Shown here: positions 33,194 to 42,268 of the stretch, one piece after another | How positions within the stretch are numbered: position 1 is the first letter of the stretch | How the letters are laid out: every line of letters starts with the position of its first letter | Assembly (NCBI RefSeq): GCF_039541575.1 | Contig: NZ_BAABGM010000007.1 | Span: 124,001 to 188,000 of the forward strand | Reading direction: 5' to 3' | DNA length: 64,000 nt | DNA from: Fodinibacter luteus | GTDB lineage: Bacteria; Actinomycetota; Actinomycetes; Actinomycetales; Dermatophilaceae | The notes under the pieces: generated by a model | The model's input: the letters and a program-made list of their open reading frames with translations, nothing else | Database searches by the model: none | What the model was told of the DNA's origin: nothing | Program-made: the position numbers and the translations under genes

Positions 33194-33622
33194 CCGGTCG
33201 GCGAGCTGCCGACGTGTCGAGCCGGTCGGTCCGTGCGGCGAGCCGCACGGTCTGCCACGCGACGGTGGCGCCACCCCCGGGGGGACGGACTTCGACTCAG
33301 GCCGTCGGCCGCGGCACCCCGCGCCGTCGCGCGCGTCGTGCCTGCCCCCGGGAGGACCTGCACGTCCCGGCCGGGACCGGTCGGGAGCGGTGTGCCGTTA
33401 TCCGTACGACCTGCCACCGCGGGCCCGTTCCGACGGAGTGCGCCGGCCGGTCCCCGAGGAGGCGTGGACACTGTTGTAGTCCCGGACGACCGTGCCGTGC
33501 AACAGGATCCAAGAGGAATGTCGAACCTGTCCGGGGAGCGGTCACCTCGTCCACAGGGTGTAGGCGTGAGGCCCTGGCTCGTGCACAGGGTTGTGGACGG
33601 CACCGGTGGACAGCCGAGGCGC
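33194..33622 (+). other. Noncoding interval with DnaA-box-like sites
   Basis: About 430 bases without a convincing gene on either strand. It is less GC-skewed than its neighbours near 33460-33600. It contains TCGTCCACA (33547-33555), the reverse complement CCGTCCACA (33592-33600), and two weaker GTCCAC sites (around 33466 and 33606) resembling high-GC DnaA boxes. Confidence 0.4.
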
Positions 33623-33628
33623 TAGGCT
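33623..33628 (+). promoter_or_regulatory. Predicted leaderless -10 of the nadD unit
   Basis: TAGGCT ends 7 bases before ATG 33636. Confidence 0.55.
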
Positions 33629-33635
33629 GGCCCGC

Positions 33636-33860
33636 ATGTCGATGACCGTCACCCGCATCCTCGCCGAGGAGGCCGCGCACAGCGAGCTGCCGATGCCCCC
33701 GTGGCTCTTCGGCGTCATCGCGCTCGTCGCCTTCGCGTTCCTGCTCGGGGTCACCTGGTCCTTCCGGGGCACCGCCCAGAAGTACGTCCGCCCGACCGAC
33801 CACGGCCAGGGCGACGGCCAGGACTCCCCGCACTGGCCCGAGCACCCCGCGCACCACTGA
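33636..33860 (+). CDS. Small single-pass membrane protein upstream of nadD
   Basis: 74 residues: a short polar start, one membrane helix (about 20-41, PPWLFGVIALVAFAFLLGVTWSF), and a basic-to-polar His/Asp-rich tail ending PEHPAHH. Start chosen at ATG 33636 because of the leaderless -10; it could also be ATG 33642. The stop is 11 bases before nadD, so the two form a unit. Small proteins of this kind are common beside nadD in actinobacteria. No function is known. Confidence 0.7.
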   Translation: MSMTVTRILAEEAAHSELPMPPWLFGVIALVAFAFLLGVTWSFRGTAQKYVRPTDHGQGDGQDSPHWPEHPAHH

Positions 33861-33871
33861 GCCACGCTCGC

Positions 33872-34492
33872 ATGCGGCTCGGGGTGATGGGTGGGACCTT
33901 CGACCCCATCCACCACGGTCACCTCGTCGCCGCCTCGGAGGTCCAGTCGCTCCTCGCCCTCGACGAGGTCGTCTTCGTCCCCACGGGTGAGCCGTGGCAG
34001 AAGGAGGGGCGAGACGTCGCCCCGGCCGAGCACCGCTACCTCATGACGGTCGTCGCAACTGCATCGAACCCCCGCTTCACGGTCTCGCGGGTCGACATCG
34101 ACCGCGGGGGACCGACGTACACCATCGACACGCTGCGCGACCTGCACGCCCAGCGCCCCGACGCCGAGCTGTTCTTCATCACCGGCGCCGACGCCCTGGC
34201 GCAGATCCTGTCGTGGAAGGACGCCGACGAGCTGTTCGGCCTCGCCCACTTCATCGGCGTGACCCGCCCCGGGTACGAGCTGTCCGAGTCCGGCCTGCCG
34301 GCCGACCGCGTCGACCTGCAGGAGGTGCCCGCGATGGCGATCAGCTCGACCGACTGCCGTCAGCGGGTGCGGGCCGGGGAGCCGGTCTGGTACCTCGTCC
34401 CCGACGGCGTCGTCCAGTACATCTCCAAGCACCACCTGTATGCCGCGCCGGCACCGTCCGCGGCCACCGCACCCCACCGAGGAGCCCCGTGA
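33872..34492 (+). CDS. nadD: Nicotinate-nucleotide adenylyltransferase
   Basis: 206 residues; transfers AMP to nicotinate mononucleotide in NAD synthesis. Nucleotidyltransferase motif GVMGGTFDPIHHGHL at the start, TGEPWQKEGRDVAPAEHR, the FFITGADAL strand and AISSTDCRQRV (the ISSTxIR-like motif with Cys in place of Ile). Start ATG 33872. The stop overlaps the rsfS GTG, giving translational coupling in the standard nadD-rsfS pair. Confidence 0.96.
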   Translation: MRLGVMGGTFDPIHHGHLVAASEVQSLLALDEVVFVPTGEPWQKEGRDVAPAEHRYLMTVVATASNPRFTVSRVDIDRGGPTYTIDTLRDLHAQRPDAELFFITGADALAQILSWKDADELFGLAHFIGVTRPGYELSESGLPADRVDLQEVPAMAISSTDCRQRVRAGEPVWYLVPDGVVQYISKHHLYAAPAPSAATAPHRGAP

Positions 34493-34869
34493 CCGCGACC
34501 GACCGCTCGCTCGAGCTCGCCAGGGCGGCTGCCGCCGCCGCCGCCGCGAAGCTCGCGACGACCATCACCGGCATCGACGTCTCGAAGCAGCTCGCGCTGA
34601 CCGACGTCTTCGTCATCGTCTCCGCCGAGTCGGAGCGGCAGGTCGGCTCGATCGTCGACGAGGTCGAGGACACCCTGCGCGACATGGGCGTCAAGCCGGT
34701 CCGGCGCGAGGGCCAGCGCGAGGGCCGCTGGGTGCTCATCGACTTCGTCGACATCGTCGTGCACGTCCAGCACGACGACGAGCGCGCCTTCTACGAGCTC
34801 GAGCGGCTCTGGAAGGACTGCCCGGGCATCGACCTCGGGGTCGTCGGCACCGAGCAGGGCGGCCGGTGA
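34489..34869 (+). CDS. rsfS: Ribosome silencing factor RsfS
   Basis: 126 residues from GTG 34489, overlapping the nadD stop by four bases. RsfS (Iojap/YbeB family) binds uL14 on the 50S subunit and blocks subunit joining in starvation. Conserved: TDVFVIVSAESERQV, GQREGRWVLIDFVDIVVHVQH and RAFYELERLWKDCP. Complete. Confidence 0.96.
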   Translation: MTATDRSLELARAAAAAAAAKLATTITGIDVSKQLALTDVFVIVSAESERQVGSIVDEVEDTLRDMGVKPVRREGQREGRWVLIDFVDIVVHVQHDDERAFYELERLWKDCPGIDLGVVGTEQGGR

Positions 34870-34887
34870 GCCGTCCGTGAGCCGTCG

Positions 34888-35550
34888 GTGAGCGGCGGGG
34901 CGCGTCGGGTCGTCGTGCTGCGCCACGGGGAGACCGAGCACAACGTCGCGAGGATCTGGCAGGGACACCTCGACACCGCGCTGTCGGCGCGCGGGGTCGA
35001 GCAGGCCCGCGAGGCGGCGCCCGTGCTCGCGGCCCTGCGGCCGTCCCGCATCGTGTCGAGCGACCTGCAGCGGGCCCGCGTGACCGCCGAGCACGTCGCC
35101 CGGGCCTGCGGGCTCGTCGTGCGCACCGACGAGCGCTTCCGCGAGATCCACGTCGGGGCCTGGCAGGGGATGCCGGCCGACGACGTCGCCCGGGGCTGGC
35201 CGGACACCCAGGCGGCGGTGCTGCGCGGTGAGGACGTGCGGCGCGGGGAGGACGGCGAGAACCTCACCGAGGTCGCCGAACGGGTCGGGGAGGGCGTCAC
35301 CGAGCAGCTCGCGACCCTGGGGCCGGGGGAGTGCCTCGTCGTCTCGACGCACGGAGCGGCCGGGCGGGCTCTCGCCGCGTGGCTGCTCGGCCTCGACCAG
35401 GGCCTGGCCTGGCGGGTGCTCGGCGGGCTGGGCAACTGCCACTGGGCCGAGCTCGCCGAGGGGCGCGGGGGATGGCGCATCACGACGTGGAACACCTCGG
35501 CCGGCGAGGGGTCCTCGACGCGGTCCCACGCGGGCTCGTCCCCGGCCTGA
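34888..35550 (+). CDS. Histidine phosphatase family protein (phosphoglycerate mutase-like)
   Basis: 220 residues from GTG. RHG catalytic motif VVLRHGETEHN, then IWQGHLDTALSARGVEQA, SSDLQRARVTAEHVA and the second catalytic His in VVSTHGAAGRAL. The position after nadD-rsfS is conserved in actinobacteria, where this gene is usually called a phosphoglycerate mutase-like phosphatase. The true substrate is not known. GTGAGCC repeats just before the start leave some doubt about the first residues. Confidence 0.9.
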   Translation: MSGGARRVVVLRHGETEHNVARIWQGHLDTALSARGVEQAREAAPVLAALRPSRIVSSDLQRARVTAEHVARACGLVVRTDERFREIHVGAWQGMPADDVARGWPDTQAAVLRGEDVRRGEDGENLTEVAERVGEGVTEQLATLGPGECLVVSTHGAAGRALAAWLLGLDQGLAWRVLGGLGNCHWAELAEGRGGWRITTWNTSAGEGSSTRSHAGSSPA

Positions 35551-35582
35551 CGCCGATTTGGTCGGCCCCGGGGGGGCATGGG

Positions 35583-35588
35583 TAAACT
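35583..35588 (+). promoter_or_regulatory. Predicted -10 for tRNA-Ala
   Basis: TAAACT, 30 bases before the mature tRNA; a TTGGTC about 19 bases upstream may be its -35. Confidence 0.5.
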
Positions 35589-35618
35589 CGCCGTCGCACC
35601 CCTCGGGGTCACCCACTC

Positions 35619-35693
<75 letters not shown>

Positions 35694-35700
35694 CACGATC

Positions 35701-35731
35701 GACGGGCCCGGCACGCGCTGCCGGGCCCGTC
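35701..35731 (+). terminator. Terminator after tRNA-Ala
   Basis: GACGGGCCCGGCA and TGCCGGGCCCGTC, perfect 13-bp arms with a CGCGC loop, 10 bases after the tRNA. Confidence 0.8.
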
Positions 35732-35800
35732 GTCGTCCTGGCCCGTGGATGGCGTGCCGCCCCGGCCGGTGAGGGATGCCGGGAGGCCGACGAGCAGGCG

Positions 35801-35806
35801 TACCGT
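35801..35806 (+). promoter_or_regulatory. Predicted leaderless -10
   Basis: TACCGT ends 7 bases before ATG 35814. Confidence 0.5.
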
Positions 35807-35813
35807 GGCTGGC

Positions 35814-36071
35814 ATGTTCTCCGTTGGCTCACGCGCGGTCGGCGCCGTGTTCGACGACCTCGTCGCGTTCTTCCGGCCGACGTACTCGCACGTGCGCGAG
35901 GAGAAGCAGCGCCTCGAGCTGACCCGCGAGGATGCCGGGGACACCGCGCCGCCGCTCCGGCGCGGGGCCGACGGCGTTGCCGTCCGGCTCGCCGTGCCAC
36001 CGGGTTACGAGCCGCCGAACGGGCCGAGGCGCGGCGATCCGCCGAGCGACTCACGCGGTCTCGTCGTCTGA
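35814..36071 (+). CDS. Small hypothetical protein (DUF6191-like)
   Basis: 85 residues: a short hydrophobic start (MFSVGSRAVGAVFDDLVAFF), then RPTYSHVREEKQRLELTREDAGDTAPP, which resembles the F-x-P-x-x-R-h-x-x-E-(x)-R-L-E-L-T-R-x-D core of actinobacterial DUF6191 proteins. The C-terminus is basic and Pro-rich. No known function. The start is fixed by the leaderless -10; the longer frame runs into the tRNA. Confidence 0.65.
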   Translation: MFSVGSRAVGAVFDDLVAFFRPTYSHVREEKQRLELTREDAGDTAPPLRRGADGVAVRLAVPPGYEPPNGPRRGDPPSDSRGLVV

Positions 36072-36150
36072 CCGTGAGGTCGCCCGTCCGCACGGGCGTG
36101 GTTCTCACCAAGCGCCTGACAGGCCGGGCCGGCGGGAGCACGATGGTGGA

Positions 36151-37287
36151 ATGGTTCGGGGGATCGTCGCCGTGGGGTTCGTCGCCCTGGCTCTCGCGGG
36201 AATGCCCGCAGCCGCGGCGGACCTCGTCGTCGACGCGAAGACCGTCGCCACGCGCGGGGACGACGGTGTGCCCACCGCGACGATCGCCGTCATCAACACC
36301 GGCCCGGATGCCGTCACCTTGAGTCCCAGCGCCGACGCCGGAGTCCTTCCGGCCACCGTCGTGTCACCGCCTCAGGACGAGCCGTCGAACTGGGCCCCGC
36401 TCTGGTGGGGCATCTTCGTGGGGCTGCTCCTCGCGGTGACGGTCGCCCTGCGCGGCTGGACGGAGCGAGAGGGCGCCGAGTCGGCGGAACGGCATCCCAC
36501 GGCCCAGGCGAAGCGGAACGCGGCGTACCGCGACGTCCAGCAGATCGTCGGCGCCCGGATGCGGGGCCTGGTCGCTGAGGAGCTCCCGTGGAAGCCCGCG
36601 CTCGAGCCACCGGTCTACGGGCTGCGGTCGGTCGTCGGCAACCTCGAGGCGGGGTGGTCGTTCAAGGACTCCTGGGTCTCCAACATCACCGTGGCCTCGA
36701 CGGCACTCGTGGCGCTCCTCGGCAGTGCCGACGCCCTGACCGCCGTGCTCGGCGAGGAGCCCGAGGCTGCGCTCGGCGTGATGACCGTCGCGGGCCTGGT
36801 GTCTGCCGCCCTGGTCGGCATCGCCAACACGGTGCTCAAGCTGGTCGGCGAGCGGGTGACGGATGTGACCGTCGGCGGTCTCATCCTGTCGACCGGGATC
36901 GTCGTGTTCGCCGCGGGCCTGCAGGTGTGGACGGTGGCCGTGGCGGCCATGGACTCCGTCGGCTGGGGCGCGGCGGGAGTCGGCACGCTGCTGCTCGCCC
37001 TCGTCGTGACGGCTGCGCTCGGGGCCTACGGCTTCCGCAGCCTCGGCGAGGCCGTGCGAAGAGGCGTGTCAACCTCCCTGCCCGCAGTGCCGGAGACGGC
37101 CCTGACCGACTGGGCCGCCCCGCAGGGATGGCAGCGGATGATCGTCGCGGCCAGGATCAGGGCGGAGTACGCCGACTGGCTCGAGCCGCCGGCGGGCGAT
37201 GCCGTAGCGGACGGCCACCCGCGCGTCCCCACCTGGGAACCCGTTGCTCCTGCCACGAGGCGCCACCGCCGCGCAGCCCTGCTGTGA
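36151..37287 (+). CDS. Hypothetical secreted/multi-pass membrane protein
   Basis: 378 residues from ATG 36151. Possible signal sequence 1-23 (GIVAVGFVALALAGMPAAAA). A short beta-rich external domain follows (VVDAKTVATRGDDGVPTATIAVINTG), as in proteins with a DUF11/CARDB-like repeat. TM helices lie at about 85-103, 180-200, 208-230, 245-268 and 278-300. A soluble basic tail ends at the stop. I do not recognise the family. It lies downstream of the tRNA and the small DUF6191-like gene and converges on tag. Confidence 0.65.
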   Translation: MVRGIVAVGFVALALAGMPAAAADLVVDAKTVATRGDDGVPTATIAVINTGPDAVTLSPSADAGVLPATVVSPPQDEPSNWAPLWWGIFVGLLLAVTVALRGWTEREGAESAERHPTAQAKRNAAYRDVQQIVGARMRGLVAEELPWKPALEPPVYGLRSVVGNLEAGWSFKDSWVSNITVASTALVALLGSADALTAVLGEEPEAALGVMTVAGLVSAALVGIANTVLKLVGERVTDVTVGGLILSTGIVVFAAGLQVWTVAVAAMDSVGWGAAGVGTLLLALVVTAALGAYGFRSLGEAVRRGVSTSLPAVPETALTDWAAPQGWQRMIVAARIRAEYADWLEPPAGDAVADGHPRVPTWEPVAPATRRHRRAALL

Positions 37288-37320
37288 GCGTCCGACGGCC
37301 GCGCGAGTGGTTGCGCGCCG

Positions 37321-37926
37321 TCACGCCGGCCACACGCCGCTGCTGCCGCGACGGTGCGAGCCGACGAGGTGGGTGTCGACGAGGCCCACGGCCTCCATGA
37401 GCGCGAACATCGTCGTCGGGCCGACGAAGGCGAAGCCACGCTGCTTGAGCGCCTTCGACAGCGCGTGCGACTCGGGGGAGGTCGTCGGCACCTCGGCCGG
37501 CGTCGTCGGGCGCGGGGTATCGGCCGGGCGGAAGGACCACACGAAGGCCGCGAGGTCCCCGTCCGGCCCGGACCTCAGGGCGAGGGTCGCGTGGGCGTTC
37601 GCGATCGTCGCGAGCACCTTCGCGCGGTTGCGCACGATCCCGGCATCCGCCATGAGCCGCTCGACATCGCTCTCGCCGAAGCCGGCGACGGCCTCGGGGT
37701 CGAACCCGGAGAAGGCGGCCCGGAAGGCTGGCCGCTTGCGCAGGATCGTCGCCCACGACAGGCCGGACTGGAAGGCCTCGAGCGAGAGGCGCTCGAACAT
37801 CCCGCGCTCGTCCCGGACCGGCATCCCCCACTCGGTGTCGTAGTACTCGCGCAGCATCGGGTCGGCCGAGGCCCAGGCGGGGCGCGCGAGCCCGTCGTCG
37901 CCGACGACGAGGTCCGGCCCGGTCAT
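37321..37926 (-). CDS. tag: DNA-3-methyladenine glycosylase I (zinc ligands substituted)
   Basis: 201 residues from ATG 37926, whose ATGA overlaps the stop of the phosphoesterase gene. Excises 3-methyladenine from DNA. Family blocks: EYYDTEWGMPVRDERGMFERL, EAFQSGLSWATILRKRPAFR, DVERLMADAGIVRNRAKV, ALSKALKQRGFAFVGPTTMFALMEAVGLV. The E. coli zinc-snap ligands Cys4, His17, His175 and Cys179 align to Pro/Ala, Tyr29, His186 and Ser190. Only one of four remains, so the protein should not bind zinc the same way. Last gene of a three-gene overlapping operon. Confidence 0.92.
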   Translation of the reverse strand: MTGPDLVVGDDGLARPAWASADPMLREYYDTEWGMPVRDERGMFERLSLEAFQSGLSWATILRKRPAFRAAFSGFDPEAVAGFGESDVERLMADAGIVRNRAKVLATIANAHATLALRSGPDGDLAAFVWSFRPADTPRPTTPAEVPTTSPESHALSKALKQRGFAFVGPTTMFALMEAVGLVDTHLVGSHRRGSSGVWPA

Positions 37927-39064
37927 GACCGTCGCAGGGTGACGATCGGGACCTCCGGGGGGGCGGCGACCCGGATCGCCGGGCCCCACGCCCCGACCCC
38001 CCGGGAGGTGAGCACCGTCGTGCCGGCCACCTGGGCCGTCCCCTCGAGCATCGGCTGCTGCAGGGGCACGAGGTAGTTGATCGGCCACATCTGACCGCCG
38101 TGGGTGTGCCCGGACACCTGGAGGTCGACCCCGCGCCCCTCCACCTCGCGGGCCTGGACCGGCTGGTGCGCGGCGAAGAGCGTGAACCCGTCGGGGTCGA
38201 CCCCGGCGAGCGCCGCGTCGTAGTCGGGGGCGAACGTCCCCTCGCCGGTCGCGTCGTCGACGCCGACCAGCGTCATCGTCGCCCCGTCGCGCCCGAGGAC
38301 CACGGACTCGTTGCGCAGCACGTCGAGCCCGACGTCCTCGAACGCCCGCACCCAGTTGGCGGTGTCCTCGAACATCTCGTGGTTGCCCGTCGTCGCGAAG
38401 ACGCCGAGGGGTGCCTCGAGGCCGGCCAATGGGGCGATCTCCGGGGCGTAGCGCGCCGCCGTGCCGTCGACGAGGTCACCGGCGACCACGACGACATCGG
38501 GTCGTTCGGCGTTGACGAGGTCGACGACCTGCTGGGTGAAGTCGGCGCTGCGCACGGCTCCGGCGTGCAGGTCCGTGACGAGGGCGACGGTCGCGCCGTC
38601 GAGCTCGGCCGGCAGCTGGGGCGAGGCGACCTCGAAACGCGTCACCGCGGGGTTGGCCGCCTCGACCGCGCCGTAGGCGGTGACGCCCACCGCGAGAGCC
38701 GCGACGAGCGGGGACGCCACCCGGTTGAGCCGACGCCGGGTGTCGCGCCCGTGGTCATCGCGCCGGCCGACGAGCCAGATCGCGACGCTCGCCAGCCACA
38801 CCGGCACGAGCCCGAGGAAGAGGTAGAGGCAGCTCGCGAGGAACGCCTGGCCGGCCCACACCGCCGGGCGCATCTGCGCCGGCGTGAACGACCCGCCCCA
38901 GGCGTCGAACCCGGCGAACACGAGGGCGGTGAGCACGCCGAGCACTCCCGCCACGGCATACCTGACCCAGCGCGGCCGCCACCCGGGGGCGACGGCCAGC
39001 CGGTGCCAGACGAACGCGATGAACCCGACGAAGATCCCGATCGGGATCAGGACGAGCCAAGGGC

Positions 39065-39068
<4 letters not shown>
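37923..39068 (-). CDS. Membrane-anchored metallophosphoesterase (YkuE-like)
   Basis: 381 residues from ATG 39068 (ATGA overlap with the upstream peroxidase stop). About four N-terminal hydrophobic helices (1-140). The calcineurin-like domain follows: TDLHAGAVRS, VVVAGDLVDG, GVFATTGNHEMF, and VSGHTHGGQMWP, giving the DxH, GDxxD, GNHE and GHxH metal-binding motifs. Members of this group act at the membrane on lipid- or UDP-linked phosphates; the substrate here is unknown. Co-transcribed with glutathione peroxidase and tag. Confidence 0.9.
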
Positions 39069-39556
<488 letters not shown>

Positions 39557-39670
39557 GCCCCCATGGTCACACGCGGCGGCGACGGGGACGTCCTCGAGCC
39601 GAGGGGCGAGCGCAACCTTAGACAAGGCCTCGACGGCTTGGTGCGTCGTCCACAGGGCGGAACGAGGGGG

Positions 39671-39699
39671 TGAAGATCACGAAATGGTCACGCTAGGGT
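39671..39699 (+). promoter_or_regulatory. Promoter of the M23 peptidase gene
   Basis: TGAAGA (39671-39676), 17-bp spacer, TAGGGT (39694-39699), with a leader of about 73 nt and GAGG before GTG 39779. A TCGTCCACA site lies just upstream at 39646. Confidence 0.6.
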
Positions 39700-39778
39700 G
39701 GGCGACCTCCTCGCCGTCCCGTCCCCCGCCGTTCCCTTCCCGGCCGTTCCCTCCCGCCCCCACCCTGAGGTCCGCCCC

Positions 39779-40687
39779 GTGAGCCACCCCGCGCCACCCA
39801 CGTCCCGCTACGCCGGGCGCCACCGCGCATCGCGCCGTGCCCCGCTGCCCGGCCGGGTGCCGTCCGCCCCGCTCGTGCCGGGCCTGCGTGCGTCCTCGAG
39901 GCTGCCGCGGGCCACGGCCGCTGCGTTCGTGCTCGCCGCCGCCGGGGCGACGGTCGGCCCGTCCGGGGCCCTCGGCCCGGGGAGCGAGGTGCAGGCCGCG
40001 CCCGCGTCGACCGCCCTCGACCTGTCCGCCGAGCAGCAGTTCGCGGTGCGCAGCGAGGCGGCTGCGGAGGCGGCCGCGCTCACCGACCTCGCCCAGCGGC
40101 GTCAGGCCTCGGCGATGCAGACCGCCGCCCTCCAGGGTCGGGTCGAGGCCAAGCAGCGGGCCGCCCGGGACGCGAAGCGCAAGGCCGCCGCGGCCCGCGC
40201 GAAGAAGGAGGCCGCCGCCAAGGCAGCCGCGAAGAAGGCGGCCGCCGCGAAGGCCGCCGCAGCGAAGGCCCGCGTGAAGGCCGCCCGGGAAGGGAAGCGC
40301 TGGGTGCGCCCCATCGCCCGGTGGAACATCACCTCGGGCTACGGCTGGCGGTGGGGCAAGACCCATGACGGCCTCGACGTCGGGGCGAGCACCGGCACCC
40401 CCCTCTACGCGATGTCCCGCGGCACGGTCCTCAAGGCCGGCTACTTCCCGAGCTTCGGCAACAAGGTCGAGATCCGGTACTGGGACGGCACGGTGTCCTG
40501 GTACGCCCACCTGAGCCGGATCAGCGTCAGCCCCGGCGAGCGGGTCATGCCCGGCGAGGTCGTCGGCGCCGTCGGCAACACCGGCAACTCGTTCGGCTCG
40601 CACCTGCACCTCGAGATCCACCCCACGGGCGGCGACAACCCGGTCAACCCGTACCCGTGGCTCAAGCGCAAGGGCCTGCTCGGCTGA
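39779..40687 (+). CDS. Secreted M23 (LytM) peptidase
   Basis: 302 residues from GTG 39779. The N-terminus is basic with one hydrophobic stretch (about 45-62, RATAAAFVLAAAGATVG), a secretion signal or anchor. It is followed by a long Ala/Lys coiled-coil (about 80-180). The LytM domain (about 185-295) has the zinc site HDGLDVGAS and HLHLEIH with the connecting WYAHLSRI motif. Cleaves peptidoglycan cross-bridges or activates amidases. The Ala-Lys helix probably reaches through the envelope. Confidence 0.9.
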   Translation: MSHPAPPTSRYAGRHRASRRAPLPGRVPSAPLVPGLRASSRLPRATAAAFVLAAAGATVGPSGALGPGSEVQAAPASTALDLSAEQQFAVRSEAAAEAAALTDLAQRRQASAMQTAALQGRVEAKQRAARDAKRKAAAARAKKEAAAKAAAKKAAAAKAAAAKARVKAAREGKRWVRPIARWNITSGYGWRWGKTHDGLDVGASTGTPLYAMSRGTVLKAGYFPSFGNKVEIRYWDGTVSWYAHLSRISVSPGERVMPGEVVGAVGNTGNSFGSHLHLEIHPTGGDNPVNPYPWLKRKGLLG

Positions 40688-40697
40688 CTGGCCGGCC

Positions 40698-40703
40698 TAC
40701 CCT
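40698..40703 (+). promoter_or_regulatory. Predicted leaderless -10, monooxygenase
   Basis: TACCCT ends 6 bases before GTG 40710. Confidence 0.5.
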
Positions 40704-40709
40704 GTGGCC

Positions 40710-42233
40710 GTGCCCGACCCGATGGCGCCGCCGCCCCTCGACCCGATGGCGCCGCCGCCCCTCGACCCGATGGCGCCGCCGCCCCTCGACGTCGATGTGC
40801 TCGTCGTCGGGGCCGGCCTGTCGGGCGTCGACGTGGCCTGCCGGCTGTCGATGCGCTGCCCGGGCACGGCCTGGGCGGTCCTCGAGGCGCGCGACGCCGT
40901 CGGGGGCACGTGGGACCTCTTCCGCTACCCCGGCATCCGGTCCGACTCGGACATGTACACGCTCGGCTTCCCGTTCCGCCCCTGGCGCGGGCCGACCTCG
41001 ATCGCGTCGGGCGAGCAGATCCGGCAGTACGTCGACGAGACGGCGCACGCGTACGGGGTGACCGCACGGATCCACCACGGCCACCGCGTCGAGCGGCTCG
41101 AGTGGTCCTCGGACGACGCGCGGTGGACGGTCACGGCCCGCACGTCCGAGGGGCTCGTTCGCCACCGCGCCCGCCTCGTCTACCTCGCGACGGGGTACTT
41201 CGCGTACGACCGCGGTCACGTCGTCGACTTCCCGGGCCGGGAGGACTTCGCCGGCGTGGTCGTCCACCCCCAGCACTGGCCGCAGGGGATGCCGGTCGCG
41301 GGCCGCCGCGTCGTCGTCATCGGCAGCGGCGCCACGGCCGTGACGCTCCTGCCGGCCCTCGTCGACGCCGGCGCGGCGCACGTCACGATGCTCCAGCGCA
41401 GCCCGGGCTACGTCACCGCGGTCCCCAGCCGGGACGTCGTCGCCGACGGGCTGCGGCGGATGCTGCCGGATGCCGTGGCGCACCGCGTCGTGCGCGGCAA
41501 GAACGTCGTGCTCTCGACGGCGGGCTACCAGTTCCTGCGCCGGTACCCGCTCGCCGGGCGCCGCCTGCTGCGGCGCCGGGCGCTGCGCAGCCTGCCCGAG
41601 GGGTACGCCGTGGACACCCACTTCGCGCCGAAGTACGACCCGTGGGACCAGCGGTTGTGCGTCGCCGCGGACGGCGACCTGTTCGACGTGCTCTCCGACG
41701 GTCGGGCGGAGGTCCTGACGGACACGGTCGAGCGGTTCGAGCGCGACGGCATCCGGCTGGCGTCGGGGGAGCACCTGCCGGCCGACGTCGTCGTCACCGC
41801 GACCGGGCTGCGCATCGAGGTCGCCGGCGGCGCCGAAGTCGTCGTCGACGGTGAGCTGGTCGACCTGTCGCGCAGGTACGTCTACAAAGGGGTCATGGTC
41901 TCGGGTGTGCCGAACCTCGCGATGGCCGTCGGGTACACGAACGCGAGCTGGACCCTGCGCGCCGACCTCTCGGCCCGGTGGTCCTGCTCGCTCGTGCGCT
42001 TCATGGACCGGCACGGGTACACCGTCGCGACGCCGCGCTACGACGAGGCCGACCCGGGCGACCGCCCGGTCCTCGACCTCACCTCGGGGTACGTCCAGCG
42101 CGCAGCCCACCTCCTGCCGCGCCAGGGCCGGCGGCGGCCGTGGCGGGTCGTGCAGAGCTACCTGTACGACCTGGCCGTCATGCGGCTCGGTCGGATCGAC
42201 GACGGGCGGCTGGAGCTCCGGCGGCACGCCTGA
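40710..42233 (+). CDS. Flavin monooxygenase with Baeyer-Villiger fingerprint
   Basis: 507 residues from GTG 40710; GTG 40704, also in frame, is less likely because it would lie upstream of the transcript start. The first 27 residues are three repeats of Asp-Pro-Met-Ala-Pro-Pro-Pro-Leu. Then the FAD-binding VLVVGAGLSGVDVACRL, EARDAVGGTWDLFRYPGIRSDSD, the type I BVMO/FMO motif FAGVVVHPQHWP (FxGxxxHxxxWP), and the NADPH-binding VVVIGSGATAVTL. It oxygenates ketones or heteroatoms using NADPH and O2; the substrate is not predictable. The convergent marR is a candidate regulator by proximity only. Confidence 0.88.
   Translation: MPDPMAPPPLDPMAPPPLDPMAPPPLDVDVLVVGAGLSGVDVACRLSMRCPGTAWAVLEARDAVGGTWDLFRYPGIRSDSDMYTLGFPFRPWRGPTSIASGEQIRQYVDETAHAYGVTARIHHGHRVERLEWSSDDARWTVTARTSEGLVRHRARLVYLATGYFAYDRGHVVDFPGREDFAGVVVHPQHWPQGMPVAGRRVVVIGSGATAVTLLPALVDAGAAHVTMLQRSPGYVTAVPSRDVVADGLRRMLPDAVAHRVVRGKNVVLSTAGYQFLRRYPLAGRRLLRRRALRSLPEGYAVDTHFAPKYDPWDQRLCVAADGDLFDVLSDGRAEVLTDTVERFERDGIRLASGEHLPADVVVTATGLRIEVAGGAEVVVDGELVDLSRRYVYKGVMVSGVPNLAMAVGYTNASWTLRADLSARWSCSLVRFMDRHGYTVATPRYDEADPGDRPVLDLTSGYVQRAAHLLPRQGRRRPWRVVQSYLYDLAVMRLGRIDDGRLELRRHA
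40716..40787 (+). repeat. 24-bp in-frame tandem repeat, three copies
   Basis: Exact units starting GACCCGATGGCGCCGC at 40716, 40740 and 40764 code the N-terminal repeat of the monooxygenase. Confidence 0.95.
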
Positions 42234-42268
42234 CGCGGTGTCGCGAGAGGGCCGGTTCGGCCGGACGG

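Noticed and set aside
33194..33622. Gene or pseudogene in the interval before the nadD unit
   Set aside because: Frames on both strands lack start signals, family motifs and normal codon bias.
39700..39778. c-di-AMP riboswitch before the M23 peptidase
   Set aside because: The leader is only about 73 nt, too short for the ydaO aptamer, and no core motif was seen.
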